Assembly (NCBI GenBank): GCA_024752435.1
Contig: CP103023.1
Location: 1,984,001-2,048,000, forward strand
DNA length: 64,000 nt
DNA from: Allantophomopsis cytisporea
Taxonomy: Eukaryota > Ascomycota > Leotiomycetes > Phacidiales > Phacidiaceae
Direction: 5' to 3'
The translations under genes and the position numbers were made by a program. The notes under the pieces were generated by a model that was given only the letters and a program-made list of their open reading frames with translations, did not search any database and had not been told where the DNA came from. The stretch's first letter is position 1, and each line of letters starts with the position of its first letter. Below, one piece after another: positions 34,701 through 45,267 of the stretch.

Positions 34701-35095
34701 ACAGAGCCGCTGCCTGAGCCTCCGACAGAGCCGCTACCAGAACCTCCAACAGAACCGCTACCAGAGCCTCCGACAGAGCCGCTGCCTGAACCTCCAACGG
34801 AGCCGCTGCCTGAACCTCCAACAGAACCGCTACCAGAACCTCCGACAGAACCGCTGCCCGAACCTCCGACTGAGCCACTACCCCCGACTGAGCCACTACC
34901 TGTACCAGATGTGCCGGCTGAGGCAGAGGCAGCGGCACCAGAGATGGTTGCAGGGGTGCTGGCCTGGTAGACGCTTGAGAAAGTGGTTGCAGGAGAAATG
35001 CTGGTATAAGCGGATGAGCTTGGGGTGTCACCGCCTCGTACAGCAGCAGATGCCACGGCCAGCATCGCAGAAGCTGCGATAGCGTGGGTGAACAT
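31721..35095 (-). CDS. Secreted Ser/Gly-rich cell-surface protein with tandem repeats, 1124 residues
   Basis: Single-exon gene. The N-terminus MFTHAIAASAMLAVASAA is a clear signal peptide. Next is a Gly/Ser block of about 16 copies of an 8-residue GSGSVGGS unit, then longer units with GGATLGAGGSGSGSLGG. Two related cysteine modules follow, of the form TTIYSTAIYTITECADSVTNC and TVYTTSVYTITSCAPSVTNC, each then running into VTTEV; these are common in fungal wall proteins. Between them are several copies of a block containing ASSSENSAIRPTGSGNSPSESSPSG and GVYPSGGSGS. The C-terminus is rich in TVYVTG/TVTVTG beta-type repeats and ends STCACPTS. I see no hydrophobic GPI-attachment tail, so wall attachment would have to be non-GPI, or the 3' end is mis-modelled. 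The role is inferred as wall structure or adhesion. Repetitive DNA creates long open frames in other frames, which I do not annotate. Confidence 0.88.
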   Translation of the reverse strand: MFTHAIAASAMLAVASAAVRGGDTPSSSAYTSISPATTFSSVYQASTPATISGAAASASAGTSGTGSGSVGGSGSVGGSGSGSVGGSGSGSVGGSGSGSVGGSGSGSVGGSGSGSVGGSGSGSVGGSGSGSVGGSGSGSVGGSGSGSVGGSGSGSVGGSGSGSVGSSGSGSVGGSGSGSVGGSGSGSVGGSGSGSGSGSLGGSGGATAGAGGSGSGGATLGVGGSGSGSLGGSGGATLGAGDSGSGSLGGSGGATLGAGGSGSGSLGGSGGATLGVGGSGSGYGGGLLSATDVASLGASGSYPTGIPTLSIVYPSSASENSPVGSSAISIGSPMTTIYSTAIYTITECADSVTNCPNKGSLTTEVYTSYTDNSGFLPTGSVYISGSFPSGSVGIYPSGGAAGSFPSGGGSGSFPSGSGSFPSGSSPGASSSENSAIRPTGSGNSPSESSPSGSSAGVYSSGGSGSGVYPSGGSGSGYASPSGSFGGSGSYPSGSGSFPSGPGSSPSSSSPGASSSENSAIRPTGSGNSPSESSPSGPSGSSAGVYPSGGSGSSVYPSGSGSGIYPSGGSGSGVYPSGGSGSGYASPSGSFGGAGSSPSGSGSSPSGSSPGSPASETPGASSSENSAIRPTGSGNSPSESSPSSPFGSSAGVYPSGASGSSVYPSGSGSGSASPSGGYYVPSGGSSGSSPSGSPGVSASENSPVRPTVAPVASAGVFPSGSASPSGIYTNGTGSGSENSPVSGGASILTIGSTLSTVYTTSVYTITSCAPSVTNCPARLGSVTTEVISLYTTFCPVTATAGASVSTGASSPSETAVGSYPSGSGSGSSPSSSTDNSAIRPTSSPGSAGIYPSGGSGSGVYPSGGSGSGVYPSGGSGSGVYPSGSFPSGSSPSSSSENSAIMPTPGSGSPDYSPSAPGVSPSSSTENSAIRPTVPGVAAPSGTGSAGGYNSPSGWNSTTPGGYGGPGSGNSPSNGGPGSNSPGVSTTDNSAIRPTESVAGSSPSAIATGSSGNSGSSPSTETQYITSTIASTIYQTSYITQTAAEQTVYVTGTGAESAAGIPQTVYITKSGAATVTVSGSAAETSTVTLTQRATNYVTVTAAGTSAATVTVTGGINALSTCACPTS
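32463..32553 (-). repeat. 30-nt coding tandem repeat (GVYPSGGSGS), three copies
   Basis: Three adjacent near-identical 30-nt units in the surface-protein gene, the second and third essentially perfect. Related units recur singly near 33360-33480 and 33680-33740, showing segmental duplication within the gene. Confidence 0.85.
34497..34905 (-). repeat. 24-nt coding tandem repeat (GSGSVGGS unit), about 16 copies
   Basis: Seen directly: a unit reading GAACCTCCAACAGAACCGCT-like on the plus strand repeats about every 24 nt with third-position differences, so copies are imperfect in DNA but nearly identical in protein. Such arrays commonly vary in copy number between strains by recombination or slippage. 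Confidence 0.9.
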
Positions 35096-38000
35096 AATGT
35101 TCTAAAGAGAGAGTGATGAAATGAAAGACTGTGTTGGGATATTCGTCAAGGATATCTAGAAAAGAATGAAAGTGTATCGAATACACCAGAACCAGTCTAT
35201 GTAAACGAGTGTAGAAAGGTGAAGAGTAAGAGAGTGATAATGGCTTGGTAGTAAGAATTGAGAGGATACAAAGCTGTAAAATATACTTTATCGATTCAAG
35301 AGGATCGACTCCTTAGTCACTCTCTCTTTCGACAACATGTCATTGTTGTTCCTACCACAAGTACCTACCGGGTCATCCCAGTGAGTAACACATACCAAAA
35401 CCATCCGATGAATTTTAATCGGGTCGGATAAGGTGAACTCCGCAAATACCACCTCCTGATAATATCTATTCTGGATGGAATACTCCGCAATGAGGGTGTA
35501 TTCGAAGGAGTAGCCAGCACAGTGGGTCCAATTGCCGGGAGAATAGGAGCCATGGAGCCTCATAGAGCCATAGGTGGCTGGTCTAGTCAAGATCCAACGA
35601 TCCAACGATCCAACGATCCAAGAGGAAGATGATAAGATGCCAGGATGGTCTGTGGCCAGTAAGACGCAACTATGCAAGCTCATACGTATCTCGAAACTAT
35701 AATCCTATTGCTGAAAAAACATAGTATGTTATGGGAGGCCATCACCACGAGATACCTGATCAGGACAAGATCCTGCTATTTGCGGGTGTGGACTTGTACA
35801 TTACCTTGCCTGGTAGAAGCGTCGAGACATTCGCGGGCCCACTCCAGTTATGGAGGCTTGAGACGTAGTCTGCTCAACTGGTGGTCTATTCCTTTAGGGG
35901 GCTGGAGTGAGAGTCAGAAACGTCCATGTGGCTGGAACAAGGCTGGAGGAGAGCATTCCTCCATATCAGTGTTTCCGTATTATCGTTGTTCATCTGATTA
36001 TCCGATGATCTGGTGATCTGATCGGGGAATGAAAAGATGTTCTGGCGCTCGCTATTAAAATGAGCAAGACAATGTACACTGGCAGAAGAGAGGCTGTGAA
36101 ACCAGAAGATTTGATTTAGCCTCTTCTCATAGTGAGTAACGGTACAACTCACTTGTTCTAGAGCACGAATTCCCCCGCCATATCTCCCGGTAATGATGGA
36201 ATTGGAATTCGCTGTACGGTGAAGTAATGTGCGGATGGTTTGGGTAGACTGTGTTGTTGTTATGGTCCGTGATGAGGAAGAGGCTGTACGGACAATGTGC
36301 AACACGGTAACAACAAGCTGGAACGCCATGTGTCGCGCCTTTATTGCCGATCTCGAGCTAAATCCCACGTGATTCCACATCACAATGTTTTGTAAGCATT
36401 GATTTGTATGTTCCACTATGGAGTAGTAGTACATGCTGTCAATAGTACCAGAATGGTTTCGCGGGGCCGTTGTTTAAAGTGTCACCCAAGCTTTGTGGAT
36501 GAATACTTACTTCGGTGCTTCCTTCAAGGAGACTTGGAGAATAGGGATAGCCTCCGTTGAACGTGGTGTAACTGCGTTTCACGCATCAGCATCAGCATCA
36601 TCATCGTAGTTACAGTCCACCCTTGGTATGTGGAACCGACAACGTCTTCCGGTTTTCTTGTTGAGGGGAAGAGGAAGCTTCTTGGAATGGACGTTTGTGT
36701 AGAATTTCTCTTTGCATTGATTCCGCCATTCCTCGGCCTCTCAACCTCAATGAATATCCCTTGAAGTGCTCAAAACAGCGTGTAAAAGCCTTCAACACTA
36801 TACATCATCCTCTTCCTCCTGTCTTGTCAATGCCAAATCCTCTATGAGCACAGCATCGTCACCGTTGACAGGTTTATTCATGCTGTAGTTTTCAAAAACA
36901 ACAAAAACAAGAATTGCAATCTTCAGACGACATTCCTTCTAGCTGATCAACAGGAAAACGGTGACGACGGAAATCCATCAGATCATGCATGAACTCAGAG
37001 TTATGTATATGAAACAACCTGTAGCCTTGCCAAAGATCAAGGTTTTCAAGGTTTTGCAGGCATTCAAAATCCCTACAATCAATTCTCCGGATTTTCGATG
37101 CTAAGATACGGCAAAATTATCGGAGAAGTATCACTATACACATAAACAAATTATGCTTAGGGGGTGTGATATGATATCTATCATTCACACATTGCCTATT
37201 CAAACAGTAAAAAGAGAGTATTTGATCAAAAAAGATGTGACCCAACACTTCCTATAGCCATCCGGATCATGGATAATTAATTCTATCATTCTTCGAGGCA
37301 TTGCTTAACAATGAGCCATTTTCTGCGGTCCTTGTTCTCCTTGTTCAATTTCCCTCCTTCTCAATCATCGGTTTTGTGCAGCAGTAGCGTGGCCTCGGAG
37401 TCCTTCAGGATTGTGCTAATTGAGTAGAGGAGATGCACAGATGGTGGATAATGATCATGGGATGGATGATATGCCGGAGATGCTCACAATATGTGATCTT
37501 CATTTTTTAGCTGACAGATAATGTAACGGTCGTCTGGAATCGGTGTCAAGCTTTTCTTTAAACATTTTCCGGCGATGATCGACCATGTGGCGAGTTCTTA
37601 ATTGGGAACTTTGAGGTCTTGATGATTGGTAGTGGTGTAGCATACCTCAAATAGATTGAGAAGAATGAAACGTCCCACCCCAATGGATAGAAGGGTTGAA
37701 TGATATCATGAATTTCTGCAAGATAACTAAGCTCTTCGTGTTCTTTTTTCTTGATTCTTAATTCTACTCGGTCTCCCTTCTCAGACTCTTGTCACTATTC
37801 ACAATAGTTCTCATATGGACTCAACGCTAATGCTGACCGAAGTTTCAAATCATCGACGCCGCACAGAAGAGCCAGCAACTAGTGAGCCGACATCATAACG
37901 ACTTTCTTCGGCGTTTAACTTCCACTACTCATGAAGACTTATACTTGGCAGAGAGTTTTCTTATGAATATTTATTATACAACGTTTTGAGGTGATATTTA

Positions 38001-39628
38001 TTTATGATCCATGCTCATATTGCTGGGATTTTATTTTGTCGTAATAGTCTCCCTTGAGTTGGTACTCATTGCATCTTACAGATAGGATTCGAGCCTCGAT
38101 AAAATCCAGCTCCCACAAAAACACCTACAATTTAGTACTAGCTGCCCAGAGAGAGGCTTCCCCTTGTGCCGTTTCATCTCCATATTCCAAACAGAATCTT
38201 AGCCTTTATCTCAATAATCCTCGCAATGTATATGTTCAACAGTGTCACTCCCATACTCCATCTTTTCTCTTACCCATATGTACATTAACTGACTGCACAT
38301 TCATGTCCCTTGTTCTGTTCCTACTGTGGAAGCTATCGCTCTTCAATTCTTTCTAGTCAAACTATCAATACATTCGTTGTGTACTATCTCACTCTCAGCC
38401 TATCATTCCCGTATACCAACACTCTCCGCAGTGCCACAGCATCATCGTCCACCATAGCCATCACAACCCTTTCAACCAGCACCGTCTCTCGCATCAACGC
38501 CATCATCGTGGTGAGCAGCATCTTGACCTCCACAGCACCCTCTGCAACGATCCAAGGAATCGGTATCGGGAAAGATGCAGCTACGTTCAAGAGCGGCAAT
38601 GGCATCCGATGGACAATGAAGTACGTTGAGGACCTGCAGCTACCGATACGCTGCAAAATAAATATGCGCGGGGGAATAGACACCGCTCAAGCCTAGTGAT
38701 CTGGAACTACGAAGGTATAGTTATAACATTGGCGGGTCAATTTGGATTGTAGTGGGGTGGGTCGCGGCTTCGGATACTAGGTTTGATATGACGGCGTGTG
38801 AGTCCCTCGAGGCAGAGAGTATTGACACTTAATCAGCTGTCAATAATGGCGATTATGTGCCTGTGAACGGTATGAGGTGCATGATACAATGACTGCGAGG
38901 GTGGGGGGACATGTTTGCTTGGGGTGTGTACAGGAGCGTGTTCTTCTTATCAGACTTAGGGAAGTACTTTTTTGTGCATAGCGTACGTAAGTTTTACGAG
39001 CATGTATGTTCCGGATATGCCGTGAGGGCCATGGAGTATGAAGTATAGAGTATACCCGACTGATGGTGGGAAGACGCTTCTTTTCTCCTAGAGCCCAATG
39101 GGGATTTCGAGCTGTAAAACTTGACTTTTGACTTTAGGTGAATTGAGGTGCGGTTGGAAGTCCGAGTCATAGGGTGTTTCTTCAATTGTAAGTTGGGATG
39201 TGATGTCGAAGATTTTGTATCACTCTTGCAGTATATCAAGAGCTCCCATGAATTATCATATTCCCCTTTATCAAGGGATTCACGTGACAATTGAAACTTG
39301 GAAAAGTTTTTAATGATATCCAAATCAAGAGCACGTCAAACGACAGTGTCCTTGCATATTTTCAAAGTTTTTGTTTGATTTCATATAGTCAATAAAAATC
39401 AAGAAGAATCTATTACGGGACCAAGATCAAAGAGCAATGCAGCCGGGGTTATGTACAAGAGAGAAACGAAAACTCCACGCAAGCATGTCAAAGACGCCAC
39501 GAATTTCACAATGCTCTCCCCATCCGCTTCCATCCGCCAAACAAATCTCATTCTCATTCTCATTCATCATCGACATCCATCATCCCATAGCACCACAGAA
39601 TTCCATATCGAAAGCATAAACACCCAAC
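35096..39628. other. Gene-poor region of 4.5 kb
   Basis: The first few hundred bases should be the promoter of the surface-protein gene. A short direct repeat of CCAACGATC (three copies) is at about 35596-35620. Several ORFs of 60-180 codons exist (for example 35886-36434 minus and 38310-38696 plus), but none has recognisable domains or convincing composition. I report no gene here. Confidence 0.45.
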
Positions 39629-40567
39629 TCACGCATCACCAATCTCATACCTCTCCGCAGTAACCCACCAAGCCGCCGCCTCAATGATCCTCAGCACGAT
39701 CCTCAGCTCCTCCTCATCTCTCGGCGCATAAACCAACGTAAAAGTCCTCGGCACAAACCCACCACCGAGTCCGCCCTTAGCAAGCGGATGTCTCTGACCC
39801 CAGCCGCGCTCCAGCACGATTGCCGCATCCTTGGGGTGCAGGTTCATGTGCAAGCTCCTATCGGAGTGGTGCACGTGTACAATCTCTCCGCGACAGGTAG
39901 CGTTGACGGGCAAGAGGGCGAAGAGCGCGAGGCCTTGCTTCTCAAAGCACGAGGTGTCGGTGCGAGCGCGCGCGCTGTGCGTCTCGGCCGTGTTCTCAAG
40001 TGCGGAGCGGAGAGTCAGGTAGGCGGATTTGGAGCCGGGCTGGTCGAGTTGGCGTTGAGGAGCGATACCTGCTACTGTTGGTCTGTGGCCGGAGCGGGTC
40101 GGGAGGGTTGTGCGGTGGTACTCGAAGTAGCCACTTGCGGGGGTGATGGGGCCTTTGAGGATGGGAGGGGTGAAAGGGTCCGACAGCGTGAAGAGGCGGA
40201 GGCACGTTATCTTCAAGTAGCCGAGGAAGGTAGATGGAGTGCCGCCTGGGCCCAGGGCGAGGAAGGCTTCGTAGTCGTGTCGGATTAGGAGGGGGAGGGG
40301 GAGAATAAGAATGAGGGTTGCGAGGATACTGCGATGTAGGAGGTGAATCGCTAGGAAGAGGATTATGGCCGCTACCATGCACGCTTGACCGCTCAGGATG
40401 ATGCGGAAGCTTGAGTGGGCTTTACTCGCATGGCAAATGGCTGGGAGTTCCTCAACTGTGAGGGTTTGTGTTTGGGATTGGGTTTGGTTGAAGGCGGTTC
40501 CGTTGATGGACATGTTCTGCTGCGTTGTCGTCTCGAAGATCGCAACTCTTTGCTTGGAATGCAACAT
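39629..40567 (-). CDS. Luciferase-domain-like membrane-anchored protein
   Basis: Single exon, 312 residues from the first ATG at 40567. A second in-frame ATG at 40513 (MSINGTAFNQ) has the better context (A at -3) and may be the true start. A hydrophobic segment near residues 60-95 (VAAIILFLAIHLLHRSILATLILILPLPLL) should anchor the protein in a membrane. The C-terminal half contains VAGIAPQRQLDQPG, HVHHSDRSLHMNLHPKDA, VLERGWGQRHPLA and VPRTFTLVYAPRDEEEL. These match my recollection of the small fungal/actinobacterial family Pfam calls a luciferase domain. That name does not establish light production; most fungal members have no known role. The stop is close to the window's gene-poor segment and no partner gene is adjacent. 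Confidence 0.78.
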   Translation of the reverse strand: MLHSKQRVAIFETTTQQNMSINGTAFNQTQSQTQTLTVEELPAICHASKAHSSFRIILSGQACMVAAIILFLAIHLLHRSILATLILILPLPLLIRHDYEAFLALGPGGTPSTFLGYLKITCLRLFTLSDPFTPPILKGPITPASGYFEYHRTTLPTRSGHRPTVAGIAPQRQLDQPGSKSAYLTLRSALENTAETHSARARTDTSCFEKQGLALFALLPVNATCRGEIVHVHHSDRSLHMNLHPKDAAIVLERGWGQRHPLAKGGLGGGFVPRTFTLVYAPRDEEELRIVLRIIEAAAWWVTAERYEIGDA

Positions 40568-42640
40568 TGGAGAAAATGAGGATGAGGGCTTTCTATAGCT
40601 AGTAGGTGGAGAGGAGAACAAAAGCGTTCGGGTTGATTGTAAGGAGGGATTTATGATGATATTAGACAGAATGAAGTCTCACTGCAGAGTGCAATTGGTT
40701 CTTCAAAGTGATTCTGCTACTCTCGTAGGGTGGTCCTCGAGTACAAGAAAACGAAGCTATCAACTTGGTGTGGACGTGTGACCCTCTGTTTGTGGTGTTT
40801 GAGGCAATCTGCAGAGCGACGTAGAAGTTGAGAGAGAGAGCTTCCTGTGACAAACTACAACAGACTCGGACGATCACGCAGTACCACCTGGACTGTACAG
40901 TATGAATTGATTTCAGCTGGACTTGGCTTGAGTCTAATTGATTAAGGAGGAGTAACAGCGGTGATCTTTTGTGAGCAATCAGAGCTTATGCGAGTAAGTG
41001 AAATAACAAGGGACCATTAAGTCAGGTAAGATAAGGTAAGTAGGTGAAGTGAGTGAACAATGAAGAAGGAAGTCTTCTTGGAAGAAAGTGAGGTTGGGTG
41101 GGTAAGAAGTCTTTTGACTGTTGAGGAATGCAGTTTACTCTTATTTATTTGTCTTCACTGCGGTAGGAGCGTTTTGAAGAATTCGCTCCTGGGTCGGATG
41201 CAAAGGCAGCCTTATACTTTCTCAAGCATCATAATAAGGGACTTCCGTAGTTTTTCTTCGACGTCAAAAGGCTTATCACGAGTCACGACGCTCTCATAAC
41301 AATACGGGCACAAGCGTGACCTCACCCGGGCCCCCTCTCTTGTCGTCTGCCCCACAAAGCCATGAGCCCGACCTTACTCATTCCTCTCAAGGTATGCGAA
41401 CGTGGGGAAATATTCATGGGAGATCATTGGGAATTTCACGTCAGTCGCCGCCTTTTCGTATTAGGTGTAGGCAGACTACACAGAATAGAAATTCTATTCG
41501 TCAATTGCTTTGGTTTGAGTGGCTGTCAGGGCCAGAAAGTGTAAGAAATGGGATTTACTGTTTGGCTGCCGCAATGTGCTCAGCCAATGATCGAACATGC
41601 GTAGTCACTACTCGATTGTGTTTCCGCCTCAGTCTTTCTTTTCGTAAGAAGTTTCCGGATACTGATACCGTATAGTAAGTACAGTAGTACCTTAGTACTA
41701 GAGCTATGAGGTAAAGTAGGTAGTAGGTTAAGGTACTATAGAATCAAGTAACTCTCAAACTCGTGTAGAATACTTCATACCGACTTCACGAACAGAACAC
41801 GTAGTGGTGATCTGGTACAACATATCAGTGCTGGAATGTCATTCGCCTCTCGTATGGCATTCCTGATGCTTATTGTGAGTTAGGATTTTAAAAGTATGAC
41901 GTCTCAAGCAATCTTTTCACAGGCTGACGTATGTACACAGCCGGTTGCTTTACCCCAGCATACCTAGGTTGCTTCATTGGGTAGAGGAAGCTTGATACAG
42001 TAGATAAGTAAGTTGAAGGTAGAGTCTCCGTAATTCGATAGTAAGGTAGAGTAGTGGTGCAGCAGTGACGGAAGTCAAGAATGAAGATAGGAGCTTCTCT
42101 CCGTACAGCAAACACAAATGCTTGATTCCGATTCAACCCCAGTAGACGGATAAGATGGGTAAGATAATACATACCTTCAGTGAGTCGTACGTAGCAGAAT
42201 AATGATGAATGAAAGAGAAGCTCGTCGTTACATCTCGCAGTCCTCCATTGCCTGGCCCATGGGCCAGTCACCCTGGTTGCAGAATTAAGTCCCACGCTGA
42301 TGTACTGAAGAGCACGAGACATTGGAAAGCCGCAACTCTGATAGGACGGATGGGACGCCGGAAGGGTTGGAGGAGGCGAGAGAGCGGAAGGTGGGACAGT
42401 GTGCACCGAGACGGGAAGAGCGGGAACAGCATAAAAGGCCTGACGAGTCACGAGGATGGAACATTCAATTCTCTTGTTTGCTTTTTGCGAGACTGGATCT
42501 GACGATGTGAGCTGACGGAGCTGGAATTTTGATGTAGAAATGACAATGGAGATGGATGTAGGGTAGCACATAAGGCTGATTAGCATCGAGGTATATGAGG
42601 GGCATGGTACGCATATACGTACTACGTATGTATTATGTAT

Positions 42641-42674
42641 GTATGGATGGATGGATGGATGGATGGATGGATGT
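42641..42674. repeat. (ATGG)n tetranucleotide microsatellite
   Basis: About eight tandem ATGG units, seen directly, flanked by ATGT/ACGT-rich sequence in the 4.7-kb intergenic region. Confidence 0.9.
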
Positions 42675-43067
42675 AGCTATGTAAGTACGTACAGTACAGT
42701 ATGTTTATTATATTATGGTGTGACTTACTCAGTCCTACTCGGCCAGAAACACACATTTGCCTGGAGGTAAGGCGAGTGGTCAGGATACACTCGATATATT
42801 TGATGTTGTTGATATCATCAAGCCATGTCGTGAATATGATCCATGCACAATCATTGCATTTAAGTGAGCCCAATAATTATGCATGTAGAGTGCGGGGTAG
42901 GTAGGTAGGCAGTGAAGGAGAAGAAAGAATATGAAGTATTAAGGTGACGAGTGAGCGAGATAGACCGAATGAACGAACGGACATGAGGGATTAAGATAAT
43001 AGAAGTGAGAGAGGATTATTAGAGCACCAGAGCGATTGAGACGAGAAGGCTGTGGGCGAAATGGTGC

Positions 43068-43100
43068 ACACCTCACCTCACCTCACCTCATCTCACCCAT
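43068..43100. repeat. (CTCAC)n pentanucleotide repeat
   Basis: About five to six tandem CTCAC units with one CTCAT variant, seen directly; intergenic. Confidence 0.85.
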
Positions 43101-43577
43101 CACCGTCACGAGTAAGACAGAGCCCGGCATTTCGATTATACGATGGTATAGACAGCAGAGTGTACGATAGATGTCTACGTATGTCTCAAGGTAGATGTAT
43201 ATTATATCTGCACTGTACTACTGTGTCCTACTCCATCAACAAATACTCCACTCAAGGACTCATACTTCGTATGTGAACATCAATAGGAGGTCTTAGTTCT
43301 CATGGAAGTAGTAGGTCTCGTAAAGTCTCATGCGTTCCATACTTAAGTCCCATAGACCTCGTAATTTCAACCTCGCAGAGTGAGGTACGTACTGCGTACT
43401 TGCTTTCTGATATTACAGTATTGTTGATAATTGCCGGGTCCTTTCTTTACTTGCTTATGACGAAGAGAATGTATCGATTGGATTGTTGTTATTCTTGTTT
43501 GTACATACATACTGGAACCGCTTTGCCATTGCCGATGGCTGCTCGGCACGCAACACTTACAACTTACCTTACCTTAT

Positions 43578-43628
43578 GTACCTACCTACCTACCTACCTA
43601 CCTACCTACCTACCTACCTAACCTACCT
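43578..43628. repeat. (CTAC)n tetranucleotide microsatellite
   Basis: Roughly eleven tandem CTAC units with an imperfect TTAC edge, seen directly; intergenic. Confidence 0.9.
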
Positions 43629-43756
43629 TATCCTTCTAGGCTCGTCTCCGCTATTTGTACCTGGCTGTGCCTTCGCCATGCATTCATTCATTTACTCAAT
43701 CTACGATACGCGCGTGAGGAGTGCCAGGTATTGATCCTTCGACAACAGATTCCATT

Positions 43757-43792
43757 GATGAAGATGAAGATGAAGATGAAGATGAAGATGAA
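43757..43792. repeat. (GATGAA)n hexanucleotide repeat
   Basis: About six perfect GATGAA units, seen directly; intergenic. Confidence 0.9.
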
Positions 43793-44796
43793 CACATATT
43801 TAGACTATCCATTTGATGTTTCCTTCTTGCTGTTCCATAGCGTCCAAGTCATCCAAAAGTCGCGCTTCGAAATTATCCAGAAATTTCCGGTCCGACAGAA
43901 TTCCACTTCTTTTTCACGAGGTGGAGCCTCTCAGGACCCTCTGACTGTCGCGTGCTCTGATCGGCGAAATCCTTAGAGGAGTGTAAAGGGATGATAGTCC
44001 GGTCACTCCGTATTTTGTACATCCGGATATTCAGGACAGGAGGTCTAGGGTTTTTATGCGTATCTTTTGGGGGTTCTTTTGATGGTTCTTTTGATGGTTC
44101 TTGTTTGTAGATTGGAATGACTTGAGTGGCTTGGCTTTGATCCCTCGTCAAGAATGATAGAGCCCATATCAAAATGTTGGTGGCTGTCAACCGGTATGCA
44201 AGCGAAAGTCTCATCGGAGCATATCATACAGATTGGGAATGGGGTCATGATGTTGGGTGAGTAAGTTGAGTTGAGTGCGTGAGTGAGTGGGTAAGTGATT
44301 GGTTCAATCCAATGCACATTTCGGTTGCTTAGAGCAACGAAGACCCCTTCAACACCACCACCACCACCAATACCTATCCATCTATCCCATCTATCTATCT
44401 ACCTCTGTATCCATCTATCTATGGGTATCTCCCTTAAGGTTAGAGTACTCGATAACTTACTTACGTAGTACCTTACCTTACACCGAATTCTCACCTTAGT
44501 CGTTGTCGTCGTCGTTGTTGTTGTTGTTACGGTTTCATTATTTATATGCCTCATTGTGATTCGTCCATAATAATACACACACCTCGCACCATACTCTACC
44601 CAAATTGGCTTTTCATGGGTGTAGATGCAAACAAACTCGACGTGGTGAACGACAATTGCATCTCAATCAATCCGTCGAACATCCCAAGAATGAACTGACT
44701 GACCCCGTTACCTCCAAGACCTTACTACACAAGAATATTTGAGTGTTACACCTTTATTATCCGACACTCATATTCTGCTTCTCATCCATATCCTGA

Positions 44797-44856
44797 TTTA
44801 AATCCTCATTAAAATCCTCATTAAAATCCTCATTTAAATCCTCATCGTCCTCATTA
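44797..44856. repeat. 13-14-nt AT-rich tandem repeat (TTAAATCCTCAT units)
   Basis: Four to five head-to-tail copies of a unit reading TTAAATCCTCATT or TAAAATCCTCATT, about 400 nt upstream of the DUF3405 start codon. Seen directly. It could be a regulatory array or neutral satellite sequence. Confidence 0.85.
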
Positions 44857-45164
44857 TCATCATCGTCATCACGTCGCTATCCTTCAAACCCTTTCTCCTC
44901 TTTCATCCTTCATTGCCTCTTCAGCCCCCCTCGTATGTCTCTCTCTCGTCTGATGATTGTGTAAATATTTGTTTGTCGGTACGGAACAATACACAAGCTT
45001 CTATCCACCCGTTTAGCTTTATTAATTTCGCGCCCCGTAGTCAACCAGCGATCACTGACGTCTGTACAAGAGGATCGCCCTAAAACAACACACCAAAGGC
45101 AATTGTTTCTTAGGCCTCACAACAACACCTTCCTCCTTCTCTTCTTCCTCTCGCATCACCAAAG

Positions 45165-45218
45165 GAGAGAAAGAAAGCAAGAAAGAAAGAAAGGAAGGAA
45201 GAAAGAAAGAAACCGAAA
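45165..45218 (+). repeat. Purine-rich (GAAA)n tract in probable 5'-UTR
   Basis: Imperfect GAAA/AAGG units covering about 50 nt, ending about 40 nt before the DUF3405 start codon. Seen directly. Position suggests it is transcribed as leader sequence. Confidence 0.8.
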
Positions 45219-45249
45219 CAAGAAAAAGACTTCCCATACTCAGCACTTC

Positions 45250-45267
45250 ATGAGTTCGTCATGGTGA
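45250..45267 (+). promoter_or_regulatory. Upstream ORF overlapping the DUF3405 start codon
   Basis: Five codons plus stop, in a different frame from the main ORF. The main ATG at 45261 lies inside it. The uORF ATG has T at -3 (weak context) and the main ATG has G at -3, so leaky scanning or reinitiation could set expression. Its role, and whether the transcript includes it, are inferred. Confidence 0.5.

Larger units (their letters stand above)
40568..45260. other. Gene-poor region of 4.7 kb with many simple repeats
   Basis: Between the luciferase-like gene and the DUF3405 gene, which are divergent. It holds tetranucleotide, pentanucleotide and hexanucleotide repeats (listed separately) and a purine-rich tract just before the DUF3405 start. 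No ORF has recognisable coding character. Confidence 0.5.

Noticed and set aside
32875..35031. Two further long alternative-frame ORFs (341 and 312 codons) inside the surface-protein gene
   Set aside because: Same cause: tandem repeats with a length divisible by three keep all frames open.
35886..36434. 182-codon minus-strand ORF
   Set aside because: No recognisable domain, irregular composition, no plausible neighbouring exon; likely chance.
38310..38696. 128-codon plus-strand ORF with Ser/Thr-rich middle
   Set aside because: It does not begin with a convincing start or signal, has an equally open opposite strand, and no family match.
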